Of a DNA stretch of 64,000 nt, positions 24,211-35,270 are shown piece after piece. The notes under the pieces are model-generated. The model was given only the letters and a program-made list of their open reading frames with translations, was not told the DNA's origin and did no database searches. The DNA is taken from NCBI RefSeq assembly GCF_963924675.1, contig NC_089232.1, forward strand, positions 30,702,842 through 30,766,841, written 5' to 3'. The translations under genes and the position numbers were made by a program. The number at the start of each line of letters is the position of its first letter. Within the stretch, counting starts at the first letter, position 1. This DNA comes from Phocoena phocoena. Its lineage: Eukaryota; Chordata; Mammalia; Artiodactyla; Phocoenidae.

Positions 24211-25668
24211 CCAGACATCAAACTATTCTACAAATCTACGGTAATCAAGGTAGTATGGTACTGGCACAAAAACAGAAATATAGATAAATGATAGAGGATA
24301 CAAAGCCCAGAGATAAACCCATGCACATATGGTCACCTAATTTATGATAAAGAAGGCAAGAACATACAATGGAGAAAAGAGAGCCTCTTCAATAAGTAGT
24401 GCTGGGAAAACTGGACAGCTACATCTAAAAGAATGAAATTAGAACACTGCCTAACACCACACACAAAAATAAACTCAAAATGGATTAAAGACCTAAATGT
24501 AAGACCAGACACTATAAAACTCTTGGAGGAAAACATAGGAAAAACACTCTTTGACATAAACCACAGCAAGATCTTTTTTGACCCACCTCCTAGAGAAATG
24601 GAAATAAAACCAAAAATAAACAAATGGGACCTAATGAAACTTCAAAGCTTTTGCACAGCAAAGGAAACCATAAACAACATGAATAGACAACACTCCGAAT
24701 GGGAGAAAATATTTGCAAACAAAGCAACAGACAAAGGATCAATCTCCAAAATATACACATAGTTCATGGAACTCAATATCAAAAAAACAAACAACCCAAT
24801 CAAAAAATGGTCAGAAGACCTAAATATACATCTCCCCAAGGAGGACATACAGATGGCCAAGGGACACATGAAAGGATGCTCAACATCACTAATTATTAGA
24901 GAAATGCAAATCAAAACTACAATGAGGTATCACTTCACAGTGATCAGAATGGCCATCATCAAAAAATCTACAAACAATAAATGCTGGAGAGGGTGTGGAG
25001 AAAAGAGAACCCTCTTGTACTGTTGGTGGGAATGTAAATTGATACAGCCACTATGGAGAATAGTATGGAGTTTCCTTAAAAAACTAAAGATAGAACTACC
25101 ATACCACCCAGCAATCCCACTACTGGGCATATACCCTGAGAAAACCATAATTCAAAAGGACACATGTACCCCAGTGTTCATTGCAGCACTATTTACAATA
25201 ACCAGGACATGGAAACAACCTTAATTTCCAGTGACAGATGAATGGATAAAGAAAATGTGGCACATATATACAATGGAATATTACTCAGCCATAAAAAGAG
25301 CAAAATTGGGTCATTTGTTGAGATGTGGATGGACCTAGAGATTCACACAGATTGAAGTAAGCCAGAAAGAGAAAAACAAATATCGTATATTTGTTATATG
25401 ATACACATTTATGTGGAATCTAGATACAGATGAACCTATTTGCAGGGCAGGACACAGGGGGAAGGAGAGGGTGGGACGAATTGGGAGATCAGGATTGACA
25501 TATATATATACTACCATGTGTAAAATAGATAACTAGTGGGAACATGCTATAAAGCATAGAAAGCTCAGCTCTGCTCTGTGATGACCTAGATGGGTGGGAT
25601 GCCGGGAGAGAAAGGTCCAAGGGGGAGGAGACATATGTGTACATATGGCTGATTCATTTCATTGTACA
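24211..25668 (+). mobile_element. Sense L1 ORF2 C-terminus and 3' UTR, truncated at both ends
   Basis: Two long frames (24433-24762 and 24766-25224) encode L1 ORF2 C-terminal text, for example [13 protein letters not shown] and [18 protein letters not shown], separated by one stop after KIYT. Relative preservation suggests a moderately young L1. It stops at 'cattgtacag', about 45 bases short of the L1 3' end seen in the antisense piece, and has no poly-A. Confidence 0.88.
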
Positions 25669-25729
25669 GAAGAATATTTTATCTCTGACATTGTTTAGAG
25701 TTTCCAGTGTAAAGTGGTAATAAAAAGGA
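25669..25729 (+). repeat. 61-bp direct repeat, right copy
   Basis: Matches 23996-24056 at 60 of 61 positions and closes the L1 structure on its right side. Confidence 0.95.
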
Positions 25730-26140
25730 TATAGTCTTTTAGTCAATTTATTATCATTTTAAAATTATAAATAGGCAATATACCCTCTTATTGCCTACAC
25801 ACAGGGAGGAATTCTCACCCCATCAGTCTAATACTTTTCCAGTTAGAAAACTTGCTCTTATATTAAAAATGATCATTTCCCCTCTTCCTTTCCAATTCAC
25901 GCTTCTTATTTTATGAAAAATCTAATTCATTCATTAGAACTTCCAGAAAAATGGTAAAAGTGGGTGATAGAGTGGGCATTGTCTTTTTCCTGCTTTTAAT
26001 GGAATAGCTCTAGTGTTCATCATTAAAAATAACATTGGCAGTTGGTTTTATTTAAACATATTCCATCATATTATAAAAGAATCTCTTATTCCGAATTAAC
26101 TAGAGGATTAATCAAAAATAGATATTGACTTTTTTTGAAA
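25730..26140. other. No gene recognised
   Basis: AT-rich sequence. No repeat that I can name and no exon. Confidence 0.5.
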
Positions 26141-26255
26141 TTTCTTTTTTCTGCGCTGTGCAGTATGTGGGATCTTAGTTCCTGACCAGGGATCGAACTC
26201 TTGCCCTCTGCATTGAGAGTGCAGAGTCTTAACCACTGGACCCCCAGGGAAATCC
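26141..26255 (-). mobile_element. Older CHR-related SINE
   Basis: Short minus-strand copy with its head at 26255, immediately beside a younger SINE that inserted at its head. Confidence 0.8.
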
Positions 26256-26265
26256 CATCAAATTA

Positions 26266-26483
26266 TTATTATTATTATTTTTTTTTTTTTGTGGTACGCA
26301 GGGCTCTCACAGTTGTGGCCTCTCCCGTTGCAGAGCGCAGGCTCCGGACGCGCAGGCTCAGCGTCCACGGCTCACGGGCCCAGCCGCTCCACGGCGTGTG
26401 GGATCTTCCCAGACCAGGGCACGAACCCGTGTCCCCTGCATTGGCAGGCGGACTCTCAACCACTGCGCCACCAGGGAAGCCCT
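26266..26483 (-). mobile_element. Young CHR-type SINE
   Basis: Complete minus-strand copy with an ATT-rich plus poly-T tail. The target duplication catcaaatta is at 26256-26265 and 26484-26493; its first bases abut the head of the older SINE. Confidence 0.94.
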
Positions 26484-26493
26484 CATCAAATTA

Positions 26494-26797
26494 CTTTTGA
26501 CCTCTATTAATATCATTGTTCTTTTTTTCTCTCTGACCTAAGAAGATGATAAATTAAGCTTTTATCCTTCATAATTATATCATTCTTATATTACTTCAAC
26601 AAGGTCTACTTGGTCAGTTTACAGCAGATTTCAATTTGCTAGTATTTTATCATTTTTAAAAAAAATCTATATTCAGAGATGGGACAAACTTGAGGCACTT
26701 TTTTTGTTTATTTAGTATTGTGCAGTCTTTGTTAGGTTTGGTAAAAGGCTTATGCCAGCTTTGAGAAATGCATTGGGAAACATTTTGTCTTTTCTTG

Positions 26798-26801
<4 letters not shown>
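26494..26801. other. No gene recognised
   Basis: AT-rich spacer between a SINE and a TG microsatellite. Confidence 0.5.

Positions 26802-26843
<42 letters not shown>
26802..26843 (+). repeat. (GT)n microsatellite
   Basis: Perfect GT run of about 42 bases. Confidence 0.97.
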
Positions 26844-26848
<5 letters not shown>

Positions 26849-29528
26849 GATTCCCTCTCAATTGAGTTAATTAACATACCCATCACCTCGCATATTTATC
26901 TTCTTCATCTTTGTTTGTTTTTGGTGAAAACATTTAAGTTCTACTGGCTTAGCAAATTTCAATACTATACAATTCAGTGTTATCAACTATAGTCACCATG
27001 TTTTCATCAGCTCCTCAGACCTTATCTTATAACTGAAAGTTTACCTTTGTAACAACCTCTTCTTATTTCCCTTACCATACTCCCCCCACCACCCAGCCCC
27101 TGGCAACCACTTTTCTACTCTCTATTTCTATGAGGTCAACATTATTTTTTATTCCATATTTAAGTGATACCATGCAGTAGTTTTCTTTCTCTGTCTGACT
27201 TGTTTCACTTAGCATAATGACCTCCAGGGTCATTTATGTTGTTGCAACTGACAGGATTTCTTTCTTTCTTAATGCTCAATAAACTTTTCCTTCTCTCTCT
27301 CTCTGTGTTTGTGTGTGTGTGTGTGTTTTATATTTTCTTGATCCATTCATTCGTTCGTTGATGGATACTTAGGTTGTTTCCGTATCTTGACTATAGTGAA
27401 TGAACATGGGAGTACAGTTATTTCTTCAAGATAATGGTTTCATTTCCTTTAGATATATACCCAGAAGTGGGATTGTTGGATCATATGGTAGTTACATTTT
27501 CATTTTTTGTGAGGAACCTCCATACTGTTTTCCCAGTTTACATTCCCACAACAGGGTACAGGGTTTTCTTTTCTCAACATCACCATTTGTTACTTCTTGT
27601 CTTTTTGATAATAGCCATCCTAACAGGTATGAAGTGATATCTCATTATAGTTTTTCATTTCCCTAATGATTAGTGATGTTGAGCACCTTTTTTGTGTACC
27701 TGTTGACCATTTGTATGTCTTCTTTGGAAAAATGTCTATTCAGATACTGTGCCCATTTTTAATTGGGTTATTTGATTTTTGCTATTGAGTTGTACAAGGT
27801 CCTCACATATTTTGAATATTAACATATTGTTATTACTTTTATTTTCTGCCATTCCATAGGTTGCTTTTTCATTTTGTTGATGGTTCCCTTTGCTGAGCAG
27901 AAGCTTTTGAGTTTGATGTCCCACTTGTTTATTTTTGCATTTGATGTCAAATCCAAAAAATCATTGCCAAAATCAATGTTGAAGAGCTCACCTGCTATGT
28001 TTTCTTCTAGGAGTTTTATGGTTTCAGGTCTTACATTCAAGTCTTTAATCAATTTTGAGGTGATTTTTGTATACGATGTAAGATACGGGTCCAGTTTCAT
28101 TCTTCGTGTGGCTGTCTAGTTTTCCCTGCACCATGTATTGAAGAGGCTCTCTTTTCCCCCATGTATAATCTTGTCTCCTTTGTTGAAAATCAGTTGACCA
28201 TATACACATAGATTTACTTATGGGCTCTATTCTGTTCCATGTGTCTGTTTTTATTCTAATACCCTACTTACTATAACTTTGTAGTATAGTTTGAAATCAG
28301 GATGTTTGATGCCTCCAGTTTGTTCTTTCTCAAGATTGCTTTGGCTATTCAGGGTCTTTTGTGGTTCCATAGAAGTTTTAAGATTCTTTTTTCTATTTCT
28401 GTCAAAAATGCCATTGGAATTTTGATAGGGGTTGCATTGACTGTAGATCACTTTGGGTCATATGGACATTTTAACAATATTAATTCTTCCAGTCCATGAA
28501 CACAGAATATCTTTCCATTTATTTGTGTCTTTTTCAATTTCTTTCATCAATGTCTAATAGTTTTCAGTGTATACATATTTCATCTCCTTGGTTAAATTTA
28601 TTCCTAAGTATTTTATTCATTTTATGCTATTGTAAATGAAATTGTTTTCTTAATTTCTGTATCTGATAGTTTGTTGTTATGGTATATAGAAACACAAGAG
28701 ATTTCTGTATATTAACTTTGTATCTCGCAACTTTACTGAATTCATTGATGAGTTCTAATAGCTTTTTGGTGGTGTCTTTAGAATTTTCTATATATAGTAT
28801 CATGTCATCTGTGTTGATAACGACAGTTTTACTTCTTCCTTTCCAATTTGAATTCCTTTTATTTCTTTTTCTTGTCTGATTACTGTGGCTAGGACTTTCA
28901 ATACTGTGTTGAATAGTGAGAGTAAGCATCCTTATTTTGCTCCTCATCTTAGAGGAAATGCTTTCAGCTTTTCATCATTGGGTATGATGTTTGCTGTAGG
29001 TGTGTAATACATGGCTTTTATTATGTTGAGGTATGTTCCCTTTATAACCAGTTCACTGAGAGTTTTTAGTCATGAATGGATATTGAATTTTGTCATATGC
29101 TTTTTCTGTACCTATTGAGATAATCATGTGATTTTTATCTTTCGTTTTGTTAACATGTTATATCACATTGTTTGATTTACAAATGTTGAACCATCCTGGA
29201 ATAAGTTGCGTTTGATCTTGATGTACAATTCTTTTAATGTATTGTTGAGTCAGTTTGCTAATAGTTTATGGAGATTTTTACATCTATGTTCACTGGGGAT
29301 ATTGGCCTGTAATTTCTTTTTTTGTAGTGTCTTTGTTTGGCTTTCATATCGAGGTAATGCTGGCCTCATAATATGAGTTGGGAAGTGCTCCCTCCACTGA
29401 TTTCTTTGAGAAAGAGTTTGAGAAGGATTGGTATTAATTCTTCTTTCTATGTTAGGTAGAATTCACCTGTGAGGCCATCTGGTCCTGGACTTTGTTGGGA
29501 GGTTTTTAATTACTGATTAATCTCCTTA

Positions 29529-30206
29529 TGTTGTCAAACCCAACTTCATGTGCCCGATGTACAGTGAGGCCAAACAAACTGAAACATCAGTCTGGAGTAG
29601 AGAAGAGCCTATTGCAAGGGTCAAGAAAGGAGAACAGGCAGCTGTGCTCAAAAGGTCTGAACTCCCCTATGATTTTCAGGGAAGAGTTTTTAAAGACAAA
29701 ACTTAGGGTGAGGGCTACAGAGTGTGTGACTTTCTTCTGATTGGTTGGTGGTAAGGTAACAGGGTGATGTTTCTGGAATCTCAACCTTCTGATTCCAACC
29801 AATCTGGGGTCTATGGGCTTGTGGTCAGCACATAGTCACCATCCTCCAACTGGGTGAGGGCCTTAGTTTCTGTAGAACAACTCAAAGATATGCATCAGAT
29901 TGTTATTTATATTCCTTCAGGAGGAACTAGGAATCCTGAAACTCTATTGTCCTCTTAACTGCTTGAGCCTACTCTTTGGAATTAGGGGAAGGCCTAGGAG
30001 ACTAAAGCCTGTTTTTTTCCTACCAGCAAGAAACAGGGGACACGGAGGGGTCCTGCAGGGTCCTGCTCACTTTCAATCCCTCCTTTTTTTGGACACTCCT
30101 CAATATTCAGAGAAAGAGGTTTGAGATAAGCAAGGGAATAATGTTTTGGATAGAGAGGTTAATCATAAAGTCTGCAGAGGAACAATATTAAGGGAACTCA
30201 GTTTCA
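29529..30206 (+). mobile_element. Solo LTR (ERVL-like, family unassigned) in L1
   Basis: A 678-bp block begins TGTTGTCAAACC and ends TTTCA, the TG...CA pattern of LTRs, with CTTA on both sides (29525-29528 and 30207-30210; cctta/actta if five bases are counted). The L1 text is continuous across it. No retroviral genes remain. Internal phrases ('ggttggtggtaaggtaacag', 'acaactcaaagatatgcatc') recall ERVL-type LTRs. Confidence 0.75.
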
Positions 30207-30944
30207 CTTACTGGTAATTGGTCTGTTCAGATTTTCTATTGATTCATGATTCAGTCTTGGTAGGTTGTATGTTTCTAGGAATTTACCCATTTCTTCTAGG
30301 TTGTCCAATTTGTTGGCATATAATTGTTCATAGTAGTCTCTTTTTATCCTTTGCATTTCTGTGGTATCAACTATAATGTCTTCTCTTTAGTATCTAATTT
30401 TATTTATTTGAGATACCTCTCTCTCTCCTTCCTTTCCTCTCTCTCTCTAAGTCTTCCTAAAGTTTCATGTATTTTGTTTCTTTTTTAAAAACTTGCTCCT
30501 AGTTTCATTGTTCTTTTCTATTGTCTTTCTAGTCTCTATTCCATTAATTTCTACTCTGATCTCTGTTATTGCCTTCCTTTTATTAATGTTGGGATTTATT
30601 TATTCTGTTTTTAGTTGCTATAAAGTTAGGTTGTTTATTGGAGATCTTTCTTTTTTCTTAATGTAGACATTTATTGCAATGAACTTTCCTCTTAGAACTG
30701 CTTTTGCTGCATCCTGTAAGTTTTGGTATGTTGCATTTCCATTTTCATTTGTCTCAAGATACTTTTTTATTTTGTTTGTGATTTCTTCTTTGACCCATTG
30801 GTTTTTCAGTACCATATTGTTTAATCTACTCACATTTGTGAATTTTCCAGTTCCTTCTTGTAATTGATTTCTGATTTCATACCATTGTGGTTGGAAAAGC
30901 TGTTTGATCTGAATCCAATCTTCTTAAATTTATTAAGACTTCTT

Positions 30945-31161
30945 GGGCTTCCCTGGTGGCGCAGTGGTTGAGAGTCTGCCTGCCGATGCAGGGGACATGG
31001 GTTCATGCCCCGGTCTGGGAAGATCCCACATGCCGCGGGGCAGCTGGGCCCGTGATCTATGGCCGCTGAGCCTGTGCGTCGGGAGCCTGTGCTCCACAAC
31101 AAGAGAGGCCACAGCAGTGAGAGGCCCGTGTACCGCAAAAAAAAAAAAAAAAAAAAAAAAA
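30945..31161 (+). mobile_element. Young CHR-type SINE in L1
   Basis: Complete sense copy with an A tail of about 26 bases, the longest of the window's young SINEs. The target duplication aagacttctt is at 30935-30944 and 31162-31171. Confidence 0.95.
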
Positions 31162-31303
31162 AAGACTTCTTTTGTGGCCTAACTTATGATCTATCCTGGA
31201 GAATGTTCAATGTGCACTTGAGAAGAATGTGTGTTCAGCTGCTTTGGGATGGAATGTTCTGTAACTATCTGTTAAGTTCATGTGGTCTAATGCAGTGTAA
31301 CGT

Positions 31304-32150
31304 GGCACCAGAGCCAAGCAATCAAGGGTTGCTTTCCCTGGGCAGCAGCCACAAAACAGGGACATCAGTTGTGTGTACAAACTCCTTCCAGGGAGATACT
31401 AGTGATTTGGAATGGGCTTCAGGGAGAATGCAGATATGATGTCTGATGGCTTCTCTGGTCTTGGGAGAGGTTTGCAGTCAGCCTCTAGATGTGTGCTAAA
31501 CTAGAAGCCTGACTCTCAGGGAGCAGCCTCTAAAGTATGCAAATAGGTCTTTTTCAGGGAAAGGCTGGGAGATGGGCTTTTCTATCTGGTCTTCCTGTGC
31601 TGAACCCTGGGGTGCTAGCTGGTTAAAAACTGTTTGTTTTGTTTGTTACAGTCCTGTAGGAACCACAAATGCAAGCTAAATTGGACACCAGAGCCAGGTA
31701 GTCAAGAGGGGTGTCAAAACAACAGCAGCAACAAAAGCCAATGCATCAGATATATGCACAACAAAAGCCAATGCAGCAGCAGCAACAAAAGCTAACAAAA
31801 TCCAATGCATCAGATACAAAAGCCAATGCATCAGATATATGCACAAGCTCCTTCCAGGGAGACACCAATGACCCGGAGCAGGCCAGAGGGCATATGTGGA
31901 GACAACACCTGCCAGCCTCCCTGTCTCTGGGTAGAATCACAAATGTATGCTAAATTAGAATCCTGGCCCCCAGACAGCAACTTTTGCAAATAGACCTCTT
32001 TTGAGAAAGACTGGGAGATGGGCATTTCTGTTTGCTCCCTCTGTGCTCATCCCTGGAGGGGAGAGCCACAGTGAGTCCTCATGAGCCCACTAAGAACTGT
32101 TTCTTGTTTGCTATCGTCTAGTGGGTTTTGTAGACACAAGCCCCAGGGGC
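31304..32150 (-). repeat. Two tandem 5'-end units of the L1, second with expansion
   Basis: A unit beginning 'caccagagccaagcaatcaag' (about 31305) recurs as 'caccagagccaggtagtcaag' (about 31686), and the later landmarks 'gcaaataggtctttttcag' and 'ctgggagatgggc' recur about 460 bases on instead of 380. The extra length is the CAG/CAA-rich minisatellite at about 31715-31853. This looks like monomer-type 5' untranslated repeats. Confidence 0.6.
31715..31853. repeat. Imperfect minisatellite with CAG/CAA tract
   Basis: The phrase acaaaagccaatgcatcaga occurs in several variants, with 'tatatgcac' endings and interspersed CAG/CAA triplets. The glutamine-rich frame 31711-31953 is only a translation of this repeat. 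Confidence 0.85.
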
Positions 32151-32516
32151 CTTTAGAAATAGTTGTTTTGGCAGCCCATTCCTCAGGTGGAAGTCTTAAA
32201 AGTTGTGGTGCTAGAGTCTGAGTCAAAACCTTTTGCTCCTCAGGGTTTCCCTCCCAACTGTATGTTGCTGTAGCTGGATATAAGGTTTATGGCAAGAGTA
32301 TATCTCAGCCTTTTCTACCTGTTTTGATGTGAGCATTTTCTCATTTGCCAAATGTGTAGAAGTCACTCAGGTAGTTTTTAGATTTCTTTCAGAGGGAATT
32401 GATCCACGTGTACATATAGATTTCGTGTGTCCATGGGAGGAAGTGAATTCAGGAGCCCTCTATGTCACCATCTTGGACTGGAACCTTCAGGAGGAAGCTT
32501 CTTGACCTATGTCTTG

Positions 32517-32971
32517 TGTGGACAAAAGTGTTGGCTGCCATATCAATAAACAAAGGATGTTGTGGCCATCAAGCCATCAGCCACTGCAGCCACCCTCAAT
32601 GGTGCACACCGTGGGGATTCAGGATGGAGAAAAACAGAATACTGGCCCCAGATAGTTAAGGTGCATATCAAAGGAATGATTTCAATGAGCCCAGATTCTC
32701 ATCTTCCCATACATAGAACAGCACTAAATTCATTAACTTGAGATGTCTGTTTTTTCTTTAATTAGCAGTAATCTTCTGATGTTCAACTACCTGTTTTGTT
32801 TTGATTTGTTTTTTACAAAAACTCCCATATGTCCTGGCTCCTCCCTTACCTCTTTGGAACAGTCCCTCAGAGCTATCTGAGAGGCGGTATCCCAGACCTT
32901 TGTCCTCAGTAATGCCCCAAATAAAACATAATTCTCAACTTTTAGGTTGTGATTTTTTTTTTCAGTTGACA
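32517..32971 (+). mobile_element. LTR (ERV1-like), left member of a same-family pair
   Basis: Begins TGTGGACAAAAG and ends TCAGTTGACA. It aligns throughout with 34290-34964 once the SINE there is removed, including 'ctcagtaatgccccaaa' followed by AATAAA and a T-rich end. No matching short duplication is visible at its edges. Its left side meets the antisense L1 start and its right side a sense L1. Confidence 0.75.
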
Positions 32972-33659
32972 ATTTACAATGATATTTTTGGATATGACAC
33001 CAGAAGCACAGGAAACAAAAGCAAAAATAAACATGTGGGATACATGAAACTAAAATGTTTCTGCAGAGCAAAGGAAGCCATCAACAAAATGAAAAGACAA
33101 CACAATGGAACAAAATATTTGCAAACCATATATCTGATATTCAAAATGTATAACAGACTCCTTTAGCTCCTTAACAACAACAAAATACCCAGATTTTAAA
33201 ATGGGCAAAGGACCTGAATAGACATTTCCAAAGAAGACACACAACTGGTCAACGAGTATATAAAAAGGTGCTCAACATCACTAATCATCAGAGAAATGCA
33301 AATCAAGACCATAATGAGATATCACTTCACTCTGCTATGATGTCTTTATTTTTTTTTAAAGGTAAGTGTTGTCAAGGATATGGAGAAAGGGAACGCTTAT
33401 ACACTGAGGGTGGGACTGAAAATTGGTAGAGCCATTCTGGAAAACATTTGGAGGTTCCTGAAAAAATTAAAAGTAGAACTATCAAATGATCCAATAATCT
33501 CAGTTCTGGGTATTTATCTGAAGGAATTGAAATCAAGATCTTGCAGAGATACCTGCACTCACATGTTCATTACAGCACAATTTACAATAGCCAAGATATG
33601 GAAACTACCTAAACGTCCATTGACAGATGAATAGTAAAGAAAATGTGGTATATACATAC

Positions 33660-34033
33660 TGCCACAGATTGAATGTTTGTGCCCCTCCCACCCACCGCCC
33701 ACCCATCTATTGAAATTCTAACACCCAAGGTGATGGTATTAGGAAACAGACTTTGGGAGGTGATTAGGTTATGAGAGCAGAGCCCTCATAGGTGGGATTA
33801 GTGTTCTTATAAAAGAGACCCAAGAAAGCTCCCTTTCCCCCTCCACCATGTGAGGACACAGTGAAAATATGCCATCTATGACAAGAAGTGGATCCTAACA
33901 AGACACTGGATCTGTCAGCATCTTGACTGTGGACTTTCCAGGCTCCACAGTGTGAGAAATAAATTTCTGTTGTTTATAAGCTACCAGTCTCTGGTATTTT
34001 GTTATAGCATAGCAGCCCAAACAGACTAAGATA
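33660..34033 (+). mobile_element. Solo MaLR LTR (MLT1/MST-like) in L1
   Basis: A 374-bp element starts TGCCACAGATTGAATG and ends near 'cagactaagata'. The 5-bp duplication catac is at 33655-33659 and 34034-34038. It contains 'ttataaaagaga' and 'gagaaataaatttctgttg', the usual TATA-like and polyadenylation-region landmarks of these LTRs. Confidence 0.8.
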
Positions 34034-34289
34034 CATACAATGGAATATTATTCAGTCTTCAAAAAAAAAAAAAAGGAAATCTTGCCATTTGTGACAACAT
34101 GGATGGACCTGGAGGACATTATGCTAAGTGAAATAAGCCAGACACAGAAAGACAAATACTGAATGATCTCACTTATATGTGGAATAATCAACCTCATGAA
34201 AGCAGAAAATAGAATGGTGGTTTCCAGGGGCGTGGGGTAGAGGAATGGGGAGTTGAGGGTCAAAGGGTACGAAGCTTCAGTTGTGCAAG

Positions 34290-34964
34290 TGTGGTCAAAG
34301 AATGTAACCTGCTATTTCAGTAAATAAAGGATGTTGTGGCCATCAAACCTTCAGCTACTGCAGCCACCCCCAATGGTGTACTCTAAGGGGAACTCAGGAT
34401 GAAAATAAACAGGATACTGGCCCTAGATAGTTAAGGTGCATATCAAAGGAATAATTTTAATGAGCCCAGACTCTTGCATCATACCATACATAGAAAAGCA
34501 CTAAATTTATTAACCTGAGATGTCTGGGTTTTCCTTAATTAGCAGTAATTTTTTTTCTTTTTTTTTTTTTTTTTTTGCGGTACGCGGGCCTCTCACTGTT
34601 GTGGCCTCTCCTGTTGCGGAGCACAGGCTCTGGACGCGCAGGTTCAGCGGCCATGGCTCACGGGCCTAGCCACTCCGCGGCATGTGAGATCCTCCCGGAC
34701 CGGGGCATGAACCTGTGTCCCCTGCATCGGCAGGCGGACTCTCAACCACTGTGCCACCAGGGAAGCCCAGCAATAATATTTTGATATTCGACTACCTGGT
34801 ACATTTTTTTGCAAAAACTCCAATATATCCTGTCTCCTTCCTTACCTCTTCAGAACAGTCCCTCAGAGCTATATGAGAGGCTGTATCCTGGACTTAAGTC
34901 CTCAGTAATGCCCCAAACAAAAATAATTCTCAACTTTTAGATTGTGCATTTTTTTCAGTCAACA
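34290..34964 (+). mobile_element. Solo LTR (ERV1-like), right member of the pair, carrying a SINE
   Basis: Starts TGTGGTCAAAG and ends TCAACA, with CAAG on each side (34286-34289 and 34965-34968), a 4-bp duplication as in class I retrovirus-like elements. The L1 3' untranslated text is continuous across it. A young SINE occupies 34550-34768. No viral genes remain. Confidence 0.8.
34550..34768 (-). mobile_element. Young CHR-type SINE in LTR
   Basis: Complete minus-strand copy. Target duplication agcagtaat (34541-34549) and agcaataat (34769-34777), 8/9. The empty site can be read directly in the sister LTR at about 32764. Confidence 0.93.
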
Positions 34965-35070
34965 CAAGATAAATAAGTTCTGGAGATTTACTGCACGGCA
35001 TTGTGCCTATAGCTAAGTTTTGTATACTTAAAATTTGCTAAAAGAGTAGATCTATGTTAAGTGTTCTTAC

Positions 35071-35096
35071 CACACACACACACACACACACACACA
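35071..35096 (+). repeat. (CA)n microsatellite
   Basis: Perfect CA run inside the L1 3' untranslated region. Confidence 0.95.
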
Positions 35097-35270
35097 AGAT
35101 AATAATAAAGGGTGTGGGAGGAAACTTTGGGAGGTGGTGAATATGTTTATGGCCTTGATGTTGGGATGGTTTCATAGGTATATACTAATCCTCAAACTCG
35201 AATTGTGTACATTAAATATGTATAGCTTTTTACAAGTCAATCAGACCTCAGTAAAAAATTTTAAAACAAT

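Larger units (their letters stand above)
26850..32495 (-). mobile_element. Long antisense L1 with deleted middle and two insertions
   Basis: Reading right to left on the minus strand there is a 5'-end-like start near 32495 ('ggttccagtccaagatggtg'), a 5' untranslated region to about 31300, then a jump straight into ORF2 near 31290. ORF2 runs through 30211-31290 and 26900-29528, and the 3' end lies at 26850-27130. ORF1 and the endonuclease part appear deleted. A solo LTR (29529-30206) and a young SINE (30945-31161) interrupt it. Frames such as 27819-28100 and 28627-28947 on the minus strand are decayed ORF2 pieces. Confidence 0.78.
32972..35270 (+). mobile_element. Sense L1 ORF2 C-terminus and 3' UTR with two LTR insertions
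   Basis: L1 text starts 'tttacaatgatatttttgga', passes the 'agagaaatgcaaatcaagac' block (33290), the C-terminal frame 33380-33634 and the 3' untranslated region, and ends near 35270 with 'ctcagtaaaaaat'. Interrupted by a MaLR LTR (33660-34033) and a solo LTR (34290-34964). Confidence 0.85.

Noticed and set aside
24433..25224. Two long frames that look like a conserved protein
   Set aside because: They are L1 ORF2 C-terminal pieces split by a stop; a mobile-element remnant, not a cellular gene.
31711..31953. Glutamine-rich frame resembling a polyQ protein
   Set aside because: It is a minisatellite translated inside an L1 5' region, with no gene structure.
31304..32150. CRISPR-like repeat array
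   Set aside because: The repeats are imperfect, unevenly spaced and in a mammalian L1; no CRISPR arrays are expected or seen.
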